Shown in pieces: positions 47,563-58,389 of a DNA stretch of 64,000 nt. Location of the stretch: the NCBI GenBank assembly GCA_944989445.1, contig CALYLW010000133.1, forward strand, positions 812,501-876,500, given 5' to 3'. How positions within the stretch are numbered: position 1 is the first letter of the stretch; each line of letters begins with the position of its first letter. Source of the DNA: Ampullaceana balthica. Lineage: Eukaryota > Mollusca > Gastropoda > Lymnaeidae. A model generated the notes under the pieces. That model had not been told where the DNA came from. It saw nothing but the letters and a program-made list of their open reading frames with translations, and searched no databases. A program made the translations under genes and the position numbers.

Positions 47563-48168
47563 TTACGACTGACAGCATTCTTTCACCATCATCGTTTCCT
47601 GGAAGGATAATTGCAGACAGATCAACTCGTCCTCATCTAGCCACTCAACAGCCTCTGTATGTGCATTTTCTCTTCTGGCAATAGCTGCCATAGGTTCTCT
47701 TTGCCTTCTAGAAGTGATCTCAAAGGACGGATGCTTTTTATCTGAGTTGATTCTGGAACAGTTTGGGTGGTGGGGCACATTCTCCTGAGCCCGAGCTCTG
47801 TGTTGTCCTGTATGTTTCTTCAAAATTGTTTGTGAGGCTAAATATAAGTGACCTACTTTGCAAAGTAGATCAAATAAGCTGGTAATCATATGGTTGTACT
47901 TTGAAAACTCCTGTTGATCTTGGCATAATATCATCAAATTTGAGAGTTTGTGCTGCAATCAAGGAAGGACATTTATGTGAATCTGCATCTTTCTGAAACT
48001 TTGAGTCCATCGACTATTTGGTTGATTGGGATTGGAGGAGGGGAAGAGTCTTGAAGGTAAAACGTTGAAATATGAGCTTCGTGCTTTGTCGCAACATTTC
48101 ATGTCCTGATATTTAACAATTTGAGTGAAGTATTGGCTGGTGCGAACATGATTGTCAAACCAAAACAA
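47563..48168 (-). CDS. TE-borne open reading, unknown, two pieces
   Basis: Minus-strand pieces 47959-48168 (69 codons; SQYFTQIVKYQDMKCCDKAR, then a SSYFNVLPSRLFP stretch) and 47563-47958 (131 codons; KKHTGQHRARAQE, EITSRRQREPMAAIARRENA, EWLDEDELICL) probably derive from one frame. The Cys/His arrangement hints at a degenerate zinc finger. I do not recognise the family with certainty. Flanked by a ~70-bp direct repeat at 47400-47475 and 48163-48235. Confidence 0.4.
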
Positions 48169-48235
48169 TTTGACTTTAAAAAAAAAGACTAGATTGACAA
48201 ATTATGTGACCATCTCTTGTGCTATATTTGATCCT
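48163..48235 (+). repeat. Direct repeat inside the TIR element (right copy)
   Basis: Second copy of the repeat at 47400-47475, with about 760 bp between the two. Confidence 0.7.
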
Positions 48236-49167
48236 TATATTTGAAATATTAGTCCTGCTGCATCCAATTCAGATTTATGAAGAACACCATTCAGGAGATA
48301 CGCATTTCATGCTTTTTTGACATAAAACTAATTCTAATTTTTCAAAAAAAATTTGAAAATTATTTTTAAAGCTATTTAAATTCTACTAAAAAAAAATAAA
48401 TAAATAAGAAAAAAAATAATTTTAAAAAAATAATGTGTGACATCACACATGGCCTGACCCCCCTTCCCCCTGTCACAAAGTGTCACACTTTCTTAGACCC
48501 CCCCCCTCGGAGCGTGACGTACTTTATGGACGGCCCCTAATGTATGGACAAATGGGCGAATAAACTGACAAGTCATAATCAACGATGAAGCTTAAACGGC
48601 TTCAAATCACAGATATGCGTGATGTGGATCACATTACAGTCACATACTTTATTTTTAACGCACTGTGCTGTATTATTGGTGCACTCATAATTGGTGCGCA
48701 CTATTCAATGCCGCAAGTTATCGTCCGGCTGACTCCTCAGCAATATTTGTTAATTTGTTATTACGTCGAACTTCAAACTTCTTTGCCGCAGTATCACCTT
48801 TATGCTGTGTGTAATTCACTATGCATTTCACTATTATCATGATTATATATCATTATTATTCATGCAAACTTATATAACGCGAAGCCTAAGCTTGAAGGTT
48901 TTCTCATAACACATATATTCGTATATATAATCAAAATATATACTCTGTTATTACCGTTCGTAACGCTAGATTTTAGAAAGCCCCACCGCTAAAAAAATAA
49001 CCTTGAAAAATATATTGCAAAACACTATTGTCAAACGTGCGCATAAAATTGTTCAATATGGAAAGAGATTTAATTTTTCTCTCTTGGTCTCTAGATTTTC
49101 TGATTATTTACTATGCGGCTTTCAGGCAAAAGGGACAATTACAAAAACTGAAATATATCCATTTTGA

Positions 49168-49201
49168 AAACTCCCGTCATTTTTGACGGGAAATACACTA
49201 G
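49168..49201 (+). mobile_element. 3' end of a second Helitron family
   Basis: CCCGTCA-TTTT-TGACGGG-type perfect hairpin (49173-49190) followed by AAATACACTAG, ending at 49201 and followed by T. This is the Helitron 3' layout but differs in sequence from the main family. The 5' end was not located; it would lie to the left. Confidence 0.65.
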
Positions 49202-49211
49202 TATATATATA

Positions 49212-50194
49212 TCTCTATATATATAAGACGCATTTGTTGTCTGTCCGTCGTCTGTCTGTTCCCTTATAACTCAAGATCCAGACAACCAAATAACGTGAAA
49301 TTTGGTACACGTACACAAAATTATACCGGAAAGGTTATTAAACAGGTTTCGTTCCATATATATAAGATACTGGGGGCCGGGGGCCCAAAATGTAGTTTTT
49401 CCCTATATGAGCTATATAAAATAAAAATTATTGAAAATTAAGACGTAAAATAATGACGCAAAATAATAAACATTTTGGTGTCGAGATTAACAAGAAGGCG
49501 ATTATCGCCATAAAATAATTTTTTTGTTGTTGTTGCTTTTGTTGTTGCTTTTGTTGTTGTAGTTGTTGTTTTGTTGTTGTTGATTTGTTGTTGTTGCTGT
49601 TGTTGTTGTAGTTGTTGTTTTGTTGTTGTTTTGTTGTTGATGTTTTGTTGATGTTTTGTTGTTGTTTTGTTGTTGTTGCTGTTGTTGTTTTTGTTGTTGT
49701 TGCTGTTGCTGTTGTTGTTGCTGTTGTTGTTGCTGTTGTGTTGCTGTTGCTGTTGTTGCTTTTGTGTTGTTTTTGCTGTTGTTGTTGTTGTCCACATCCC
49801 TTGCCCTGCGACGACAATGTCCTTCATGTTGTTATTGCTTTGTTGTTGTTGCTGTTGTAGTTGTTGTTTTGTTGTTGTTGCTTTGTTGTTGTTGCTGTTG
49901 TTGTTGTAGTTGTTTTGTTGTTGATTTTGTTGTTGATTTTGTTGTTTGTTGTTGTTTTTTTTTGTTGTTTTGTTGCTGTTGCTGTTTCTGTTGTTGGTTT
50001 TGTCGTTGTTGCTGTTGCTGTTGTTGTTGCTGTTGTTGTTTTGTAGTTGTTGTTTTGTTGTTGTTGCTTTGTTGTTGTTGCTGTTGTTGTTGTTGTTGTT
50101 TTGTTGTTTGTTTTTGTTGTTTTGTTGCTGTTGTTGTTTTTGTTGTTGTTGCTGTTGTTGTTAAACCTGGGCGAAGCCGGGTACTTGCCCCTAG
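49212..50194 (+). mobile_element. Non-autonomous Helitron copy G
   Basis: 5' TCTCTATATATATAAGACGC, shared module with the GTCCGTCGTCTGTCTG variant also seen in copy D, GTT repeat, island 49792-49827, hairpin and CTAG at 50191-50194. Confidence 0.88.
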
Positions 50195-50204
50195 TATATA
50201 TATA

Positions 50205-51031
50205 TCTTATATAAGACGCATTTGTTGTCTGTCTGTTCCCTAATAACTCAAGATCCAGACAACCAAATAACGTGAAATTTGGTACACGTACACAAAATTA
50301 TACCGGAAAGGTTATTAAACAGGTTTCGTTCCATATATATAAGATACTGGGGGCCCGGGGGCCCAAAATGTAGTTTTTCCCTATATGAGCTATATAAAAT
50401 AAAAATTATTGAAAATTAAGACGTAAAATAATGACGCAAATTAATAAACATTTTGGTGTCGAGATTAACAAGAAGGCGATTATCGCCATAAAATAAATTT
50501 TTTTGTTGTTGTTGCTTTGTTGTTGTTGCTTTTGTTGTTGTTGCTTTGTTGTTGTTGCTGTTGTTGTTGTTGTTGTTGTTGTTTGTTGTGTTGTTGTTGT
50601 TTGTTGTTGTTGCTGTTGTTGTTCTGTTTTGTGTTGTTTTTGCTGTTGTTGTTGTTGTCCACATCCCTTGCCCTGCGACGACAATGTCCTTCATGTTGTT
50701 ATTGCTTTGTTGTTGTTGCTGTTGTAGTTGTTGTTTTGTTGTTGTTGCTTTGTTGTTGTTGCTGTTGTTGTTGTAGTTGTTTTGTTGTTGATTTTGTTGT
50801 TTTTTGTTGTTGTTTTGTTTTTGTTGTTTTGTTGCTGTTGCTGTTTCTGTTGTTGGTTTTGTCGTTGTTGCTGTTGTTGTTGCTGTTGCTGTTGTTGTTG
50901 CTGTTGCTTTGTTGTTGTTGTAGTTGTTGTTGTTTTGTTTTTGTTGTTTGTTTTTGTTGTTTTGTTGCTGTTGTTGTTTTTGTTGTTGTTGTTGTTGTTA
51001 AACCTGGGAGAAGCCGGGTACTTGCCCCTAG
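50205..51031 (+). mobile_element. Non-autonomous Helitron copy H
   Basis: 5' TCTTATATAAGACGC, module, GTT repeat, island 50659-50694, hairpin AACCTGGGAGAAGCCGGGT and CTAG at 51028-51031. The GTT tract shares a GTTTCTGTTGTTGGTTTTG and TCGTTG segment with copy G, so G and H are close relatives. Confidence 0.88.

Positions 51032-51066
<35 letters not shown>
51032..51066 (+). repeat. (TA)n(TG)n junction
   Basis: TATATATATATA then about 11 TG units between the Helitron H end and the LINE fragment. Confidence 0.95.
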
Positions 51067-51067
<1 letters not shown>

Positions 51068-51942
51068 CTAGGTCCCTTACTCTTTTTAATTTATATAAAT
51101 GATTTACCCAACAACATCTCAACAGGTACAAAAGTTAGGTTATTTGCTGATGATTGTATAATCTATAGAACAATTAAATCAGAACAAGATAGCAAAATTT
51201 TACAAAAAGACTTAGATGAATTGATAAAATGGGAAACTAACTGGAGTATGTCTTTCCACCCAGAAAAGTGTCAACTGTTAAGAGTAACAAAGAAAAAGAA
51301 ACAAATAAATTCAAAATATTACATTCATGGAAAAGAACTGACCCAAACTAAAGATGCAAAATACTTAGGAGTCTTAATAAATGAGAAACTATCATGGAAT
51401 CCCCATGTCAATGAAGTTATTAAAAAATCAAACAAAACCTTAGGCTTTATAAAAAGAAACTTTAACAAATGTAATAGAGATATAACAACTAAAATGCTAC
51501 CTCACTTTGGTGAGACCTGTACTAGAATATGCATCTTCTGTATGGGACCCATCCACCAAAGAAAACATTGATAAACTAGAACAAATTCAAAAAAGAGCTG
51601 CCAGATTCATTACTGGAGAATATTCGAAAACTGACAAGAGTAACACCATTAGTTAAATCATTAAACCTTGAAACACTAGAGGATAGAAGAACCAAGAGCA
51701 AAGTAGTAATCATACATAAAGCAATTAATTCTAATTTAGAAATACAACACAAAGATAACTTAATACAACCCTCAGATAGACATAAGGATAAAAACACCTT
51801 TCTTATTCCGTATGCAAGAACAAACACATACAAGTTTTCCTTCTTCCCGTCCGGAATTCGGGCGTGGAATGGGTTGCCTGAAGAATCCAGGAAAACCAAC
51901 ACTTTATCAACATTTAAATCTCTAATAAAAATGCAGGACTAA
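51060..51942 (+). pseudogene. Non-LTR retrotransposon (Jockey/CR1 group) RT 3' part
   Basis: The translation begins VLGPLLFLIYINDLPNNIS, then VRLFADDCIIYR (catalytic FADD box), KWETNWSMSFHPEKCQLLRV, YHIHGK-type and KYLGVLINEKLSWNPHVNEV, i.e. RT motifs from the B' region to the thumb. Frameshifts at about 51505 and 51640 divide the rest: LVRPVLEYASSVWDPST, QIQKRAARFITG, and the C-terminal SFFPSGIRAWNGLPEES to a stop at 51942. It is truncated at the 5' side exactly in the GSVLGPLLF motif, where the (TG)n begins. Confidence 0.88.
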
Positions 51943-52027
51943 ACACAAACCATAGATAAGCGTAGGACGCAATAATCTTCTGTATAGAAGGAGCGTCTGT
52001 AAACAGATAAGATAAAACAGATAAGAT

Positions 52028-52030
<3 letters not shown>
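51943..52030 (+). mobile_element. LINE 3' tail with GATAA repeats
   Basis: AGGACGCAATAATCTTCTGT and AAGGAGCGTCTGTA then ACAGATAAGATA repeats, shared with 19786-19842. Followed by (TA)n to 52070. Confidence 0.8.
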
Positions 52031-52073
<43 letters not shown>

Positions 52074-52229
52074 ACAAAGCGGTGAATTTATGGTGTGCAA
52101 GGAGAAAACCCACAAAGTTAGGACCGATTGTTTTACGGACAAACTAATTTTATTCTACCCAGACGTCAGCCTTGATTTATTGTTTTGCACAGCTTGATTT
52201 ATTGCAAGTACACAGTTCACTGCAGAAAA

Positions 52230-52510
52230 CAAGCAATCAGCGGCGCGGATAGGGGGGTGGTGGGGTAGAGGTGGCATAGCTAGGATTTTTTGCGCCCGGG
52301 TACAAACTATTTAATTGGTGTGCCCCCCCCCATTATTAACCTTGTTCGTTTACTATTATGTAACATAGTTGGCCTTAATTTGGGGCCCCTATACCTCGGT
52401 ATAGTTAGCTTTAATTTGGCGTCCCTACACCTCGGTGACAGGAGAAATATGTACCCTTGTCCCCCACCTCTCTTGCCTAAGCCTCTGAGTATTCGCCGTG
52501 CGACAAATTT
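52230..52510. repeat. GC-richer dispersed repeat fragment
   Basis: GGCATAGCTAGGATTTTTTG and CGCCCGGGTACAAACTA resemble GGCGTAGCTAGAATAATTTT and CGCCTGGGGACAAACTA at 57565-57605. Likely two scraps of one DNA element family. Confidence 0.5.
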
Positions 52511-53193
52511 AAACAATTTTTTTATATGTTCAGTAAGCCATACCTATATAAATATATATTTATTTATTTAACATGTAATCCAAGTAAAAGTGAGTCTTAC
52601 TTATAAACGTGTTTCTCGCCAATACAATTATTACACATTTAAATACGTATGCGTTCTTAAGACAAGAAACATATTCTCAAATTAAAAATAATAACTTATT
52701 TGCTGAAATAAAAAAATGAATGAATGAATTATTTTTAATGAATTATAAATTGATAATTAATAAGCAATAAAATATTGAAGAAATGCATTCACTTATCCCT
52801 CTTCAAATGTCAATTTACTCTTCCTTGAAGATTCTTTCTGGAAACTCCTTCTTAATAATTTTTAAAAGGCTTAAATTATGTTTTTATTCTGTATTTCTTC
52901 CCCGTGGCAGATGTATGCTGACATTAATCTTGACAACTTACTTCAACTACTCGCAACACACTCGAGCTGTAGAACTTCATCACGGATCGTACGGTCAATT
53001 TCCGGCAAACTTCTACTACATGTTAAATTAAGTCTTTTCTAAAGACGACAGCTGTTAACAATCCAGGAAAGTAACGCACGGCCCCAGCCACCTCGACGGC
53101 ACGGCGAGGCCTACATATTAAAGGAGTCTCATGAGATTTGATTTTCTTGGTAGCTGCAACTGGAGTAGACGTTTATAGTCAGCGATAGGACGA
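52511..53193. other. Intergenic
   Basis: No gene recognised. Confidence 0.4.
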
Positions 53194-56100
53194 ACGGGAC
53201 AATTATTGGCTGTACGGGACAATTATTGGCTGTACGGGACAATTATTGGCTGTACGGGACAGTTATTGGCTGTACGGGGCAATTATTGGCTGTATGGGAC
53301 AATTATTGGCTGTACGGGACAATTATTGGCTGTACGGGACAGTTATTGGCTGTACGGGGCAATTATTGGCTGTATGGGACAATTATTGGCTGTACGGGAC
53401 AATTATTCGCTGTACGGGACAATTATTGGCTGTACGGGACAATTATTGGCTGTACGGGACAAATATTGGCTGTACGGGGCAGTTATTGGCTGTACTGGAC
53501 AATTATTGGCTGTACGGGGCAATTATTGGCTGTACGGGGCAATTATTGGCTGTACGGGGCAATTATTGGCTGTACGGGGCAATTATTGGCTGTACGGGGC
53601 AATTATTGGCTGTACGGGACAATTATTGGCTGTACGGGACAATTATTGGCTGTACGGGACAGTTATTGGCTGTACGGGACAGTTATTGGCTGTACGGAGC
53701 AATTATTGACTGTACGGGGCAATTATTGGCTGTACGGGGCAATTATTGGCTGTACGGGGCAATTATTGGCTGTACGGGACAATTATTGGCTGTACGGGAC
53801 AATTATTGGCTGTACGGGGCAATTATTGGCTGTACGGGACAATTATTGGCTGTACGGGACAATTATTGCCTGTACGGGACAATTATTGGCTGTACGGGAC
53901 AATTATTGGCTGTACGGGGCAATTATTGGCTGTACGGGACAATTATTGGCTGTACGGGACAATTATTGGCTGTACGGGGCAATTATTGGCTGTACGGGAC
54001 AATTATTGGCTGTACGGGGCAATTATTGGCTGTACGGGACAATTATTGGATGTACGGGACAATTATTGGCTGTACGGGACAGTTATGGGCTATACAGGAC
54101 AGTTATTGGCTGTACAGGGCAGTTATGGGCTATACAGGACAGTTATTGGCTGTACGGGACAGTTATGGGCTATACAGGACAAGTATTGGCTGTACAAGAC
54201 AGTTATGGGCTGTACAGGACAGTTATGGGCTGTACAGGACAGTTATTGGCTGTACAGGACAGTTATTGACTGTACGGGACAGTTATGGGGTATACAGGAC
54301 AGTTATTGGCTGTACGGGATAGTTATGGGCTGTACGGGACAGTTATATGCTGTACAGGATAGTTATTGGCTGTACGGGACAGTTATGGGCTTTACGGGAC
54401 AGTTATGGGCTATATGGGACAGTTATGGGCTATATGGGTCAGTTATGGGCTATATGGGACAGTTATGGGCTATATGGGTCAGTTATTGGCTGTACGGGAT
54501 AGTTATTGGCTGTACGGGATAGTTATTGGCTGTACAGGATAGTTATTGGCTGTACGGGACAGTTATGGGCTGTACGGGACAGTTATGGGCTATATGGGAC
54601 AGTTATGGGCTTACAGGACAGTTATTGGCTGTACAGGACAGTTATGGGCTATACAGGACAGTTATTGGCTGTACAGGACAGTTATTGGCTGTACGGGACA
54701 GTTATTGGCTGTACAGGACCGTTATGGGCTTTACAGAACAGTTATTGGCTGTACGGGACAGTTATGGGCTATACAGGACAGTTATTGGCTGTACAGGACA
54801 GTTATGGGCTATACAGGACAGTTATTGGCTGTACGGGACAGTCATTGGCTGTACAGGACAGTTATGGGCTAGACAGGACAGTTATTGGCTGTACGGGACA
54901 GTTATTGGCTGTACGGGACAGTTATGGGCTATACAGGAGAGTTATTGGCTGTACGGGACAGTTATGGGCTATACAGGACAGTTATTGGCTGTACGAGATA
55001 GGTATGGGCTGTACGGGAAAATTTTTGGCTGCACAGGATAGTTATTGGCTGTACAGGATAGTTATTGGCTGTACAGGACAGTTATGGGCTATATTGTACA
55101 GTTATTGGTTGTACGGGATAGCTATTGGCTGTACGGGATAGTTATTGGCTGTACGGGACAGTTATTGGCTGTACGGGACAGTTATGGGCTATATGGGACA
55201 GTTATGGGCTATATGAGACAGTTATGGGCTATATGGGACAGTTATTGGCTGTACGGGATAGTTATTGGCTGTACGGGACAGTTATTGGCTGTACGGGACA
55301 GTTATGGGCTACACAGGATAGTTATTGGCTGTACGGGATAGTTATGGACTATATGGGACAGTTATTGGCTGTACAGGACAGTTATGGGCTATATGGGACA
55401 GTTATTGGCTGTACGGGATAGTTATGGGCTATACAGGACAGTTATTGGCTGTACGGGATAGTTATAGGCTGTACGGGAGAATTATTGGCTGCACAGGATA
55501 GTTATTGGCTGTACAGGATAGTTATTGGCTGTACGGGCCAGTTATGGGCTATATGGGACAGTTATTGGCTGTACGGGACAGTTATGGGCTATACAGGATA
55601 GTTATTGACTGTACGGGACAGTTATGGGCTATACAGGATAGTTATTGACTGTACGGGACAGTTATGGGCTATATGGGACAGTTATGGCTTTACAGGACAG
55701 TTATGGCTTTACAGGACAGTTATGGCTTTACAGGACAGTTATGGCTATACAGGACAGTTATTGGCTGTACAGGATAGTTATGGCTATACAGGACAGTTAT
55801 TGGCTGTACAGGATAGTTATTGGCTGTACAGGACAGTTATGGGCTATACAGGACAGTTATGGCTTTACAGGACAGTTATGGCTATACAGGACAGTTATTG
55901 GCTGTAAAGGATAGTTATTGGCTGTACAGTATAGTTACTGGCTGTACAGGATAGTTATTGGCTGTACAGGATAGTTATTGGCTGTACGGGACAGTTATGG
56001 GCTATATGGGACAGTTATTGGCTGTACGGGACAGGTATGGGCTATATGGGACTGTTATTGGCTGTACGGGACAGTTATTGGCTGTACGGGACAGTTATGG

Positions 56101-57123
56101 GCTATATGGGACAGTTATTTGCTGTACGGGACAGTTATTGGCTTTACGGGACAGTTATGGGCTATACGGGACAATTATTGGCTGTACGGGATAGTTATTG
56201 GCTGTACGGGACAGTTATTGGCTGTACGGGACAATTATTGGCTGTACGGGACAGTTATGGGCTATATGGGACAGTTATTGGCTGTACGGGATGGTTATTG
56301 GCTGAACGGGACAGTTATTGGCTGTACGGGACAGTTATGGGCTATATGGGACAGTTATTGGCTGTACGGGACAGTTATTGGCTGTACGGGACATTTATGG
56401 GCTATATGGGACAGTTATTGGCTGTACGGGATAGTTATTAGCTGTACGGGACAGTTATTGGCTGTACGGGACAGTTATGGGCTATATGGGACAGTTATTG
56501 GCTGTACGCGACAATTATTGGCTGTACGGGACAGTTATGGGCTATATGTAACAGTTATTGCCTGTACGGGACAATTATTGGCTATACGGGACATTTATTG
56601 GCTGTACGGGACAGTTATTGGCTGTACGGGACAATTATTGGCTGTACGGGACAGTTATGGGCTATATGGGACAGTTATTGGCTATACGGGACAGTTATTG
56701 GCTGTACGGGACAGTTATGGGCTATACGGGACGCTATTGGCTGTACAGGACAGTTTTGGGCTATACGGGACATTATTGGCTGTACATGACAGTTTTGGGC
56801 TATACGGGACATTATTGGCTGTACAGGACAGTTTTGGGCTATACGGGACATTATTGGCTGTACAGAAAAGTTTTGGGCTATACGGGACATTATTGGCTGT
56901 ACAGGACAGTTTTGGGCTATACGGGACATTATTGGCTGTACAGGACAGTTTTGGGCTATACGGGACATTATTGGCTGTACAGGACAGTTTTGGGCTATAC
57001 GGGACATTATTGGCTGTACAGGACAGTTTTGGGCTATACGGGACATTATTGGCTGTACGGGACAGTTTTGGGCTATACGGGACAATTATTGGCTGTACGG
57101 GACAGTTATTGGCTGTACGGGAC
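53194..57123 (+). repeat. Large 20-bp minisatellite, ~196 units
   Basis: Consensus ACAATTATTGGCTGTACGGG. Zones: 53194-54075 nearly uniform; 54076-55680 mixed with TTATGGGCTATACAGG-type units; 55681-55890 partly shortened units (17 bp); 55890-56730 mixed; 56731-57080 a 39-bp dimer (CATTATTGGCTGTACAGGA plus CAGTTTTGGGCTATACGGGA) repeated about nine times. All three forward frames stay open for hundreds of codons, because the unit contains no stop in any frame; this is not evidence of a gene. Confidence 0.95.
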
Positions 57124-57289
57124 CAGCTACCGCGATGGAGTTATCAATCGGTCCAATTTGAGGAATGCGACATGTTGTTCACTGTATGAACATCACCATT
57201 ATCAACAACTTTTGGGAAAAAGATTTTTATGTTTGTTTTTTGTTTTTGTTTAATTTAAACCCCCATTCGCTCACAGCTTTATTTGATTG

Positions 57290-57510
57290 AAGAATCCGAA
57301 AAACATTTGAAACAGAACTCTGGCAGGAAAGAACATTTGGCACAGAACACTGGCAGGAAAGAACATTTGGCACAGAACACTCGCAGGAAAGAACATTTGG
57401 CACATAACACTGGCAGGAAAGAGCATTTGGCACAGAACACTGACAGGAAAGAACATTTGGCAAAGAACACTGGCAGGAACGAACATTTGGCACAGAACAC
57501 TTGAAGGAAA
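57290..57510 (+). repeat. 30-bp minisatellite, ~7 units
   Basis: Unit about GGAAAGAACATTTGGCACAG plus AACACTGGCA. Period divisible by three, so the frame KEHLAQNTGR repeats without stops. Confidence 0.92.
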
Positions 57511-57559
57511 GAACGTGTAGGTAGACGCTGTTTGAGGGGGGGGTGTTGGGAGAGGACGG

Positions 57560-57745
57560 AGTAAAGGCGTAGCTAGAATAATTTTGCGCCTGGGGACAAA
57601 CTATACCATTGCTGCCTCTGCCACGTTAAACTAATATCGTACCCTTGTTCACTAATTATATTGAGAAGTTGTAAGCCTAGTTTTCGCGCGTGTGTACCAT
57701 AGCGCCCGGGGCATTGTATCCCTTCCCCCACCTCACTACGCCTCT
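57560..57745. repeat. Dispersed repeat with GGCGTAGCTAG / CTACGCC ends
   Basis: Short inverted ends AGGCGTAG and CTACGCCT bound this 185-bp piece; similar to 52230-52510. Confidence 0.5.
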
Positions 57746-57753
57746 GCCGAGGA

Positions 57754-58385
57754 GATCGTTAACATAAATGAAACCATTAAAGCGATATGTGTCGGGTGTA
57801 GAGATCATTAACATAAATGAAACCATTAAAGCGATATGTGTCGGGTGTAGAGATCATTAACATAAATGAAACCATTAAAGCGATATGTGTCGGGTGTAGA
57901 GATCATTAACATAAATGAAACCATTAAAGCGATATGTGTCGGGTGTAGAGATCATTAACATAAATGAAACCATTAAAGCGATATGTGTCGAGTTTAGAGA
58001 TCATTAACATAAATGAAACCATTAAAGCGATATGTGTCGGGTGTAGAGATCATTAACATAAATGAAACCATTAAAGCGATATGTGTCGGGTGTAGAGATC
58101 ATTAACATAAATGAAACCATTAAAGCGATATGTGTCGGGTGTAGAGATCATTAACATAAATGAAACCATTAAAGCGATATGTGTCGGGTGTAGAGATCAT
58201 TAACATAAATGAAACCATTAAAGCGATATGTGTCGAGTTTAGAGATCATTAACATAAATGAAACCATTAAAGCGATATGTGTCGAGTTTAGAGATCATTA
58301 ACATAAATGAAACCATTAAAGCGATATGTGTCGGGTTTAGAGATCATTAACATAAATGAAACCATTAAAGCGATATGTGTCGAGT
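57754..58385 (+). repeat. 49-bp satellite, ~13 units
   Basis: Unit GATCATTAACATAAATGAAA, CCATTAAAGCGATATGTGTC, GGGTGTAGA. Units are almost identical; some carry GAGTTTAGA, indicating recent expansion. Confidence 0.95.
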
Positions 58386-58389
58386 CTCA

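Larger units (their letters stand above)
46623..48538. mobile_element. TIR DNA transposon, TAA target duplication (PIF/Harbinger-like)
   Basis: Ends GGGCAGTCCATAAAGTACGT and, reversed, GGGGCCGTCCATAAAGTACG are inverted repeats (about 26 bp). Both are flanked by TAA. The first copy of the duplicated flank carries a single TAA with no insertion, i.e. an empty site. A 3-bp TAA duplication is the PIF/Harbinger habit, but no recognisable transposase is present, so the class is tentative. Confidence 0.68.

Noticed and set aside
53206..57253. Long open frames up to 403 codons
   Set aside because: Products of a 20-bp repeat without stop codons in any frame; frames cycle every 60 bases and overlap in all three phases.
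57775..58385. CRISPR-like regular repeats (also 28993-29690 and 57290-57510)
   Set aside because: Units are contiguous with no unique spacers, in a eukaryotic genome; these are minisatellites.
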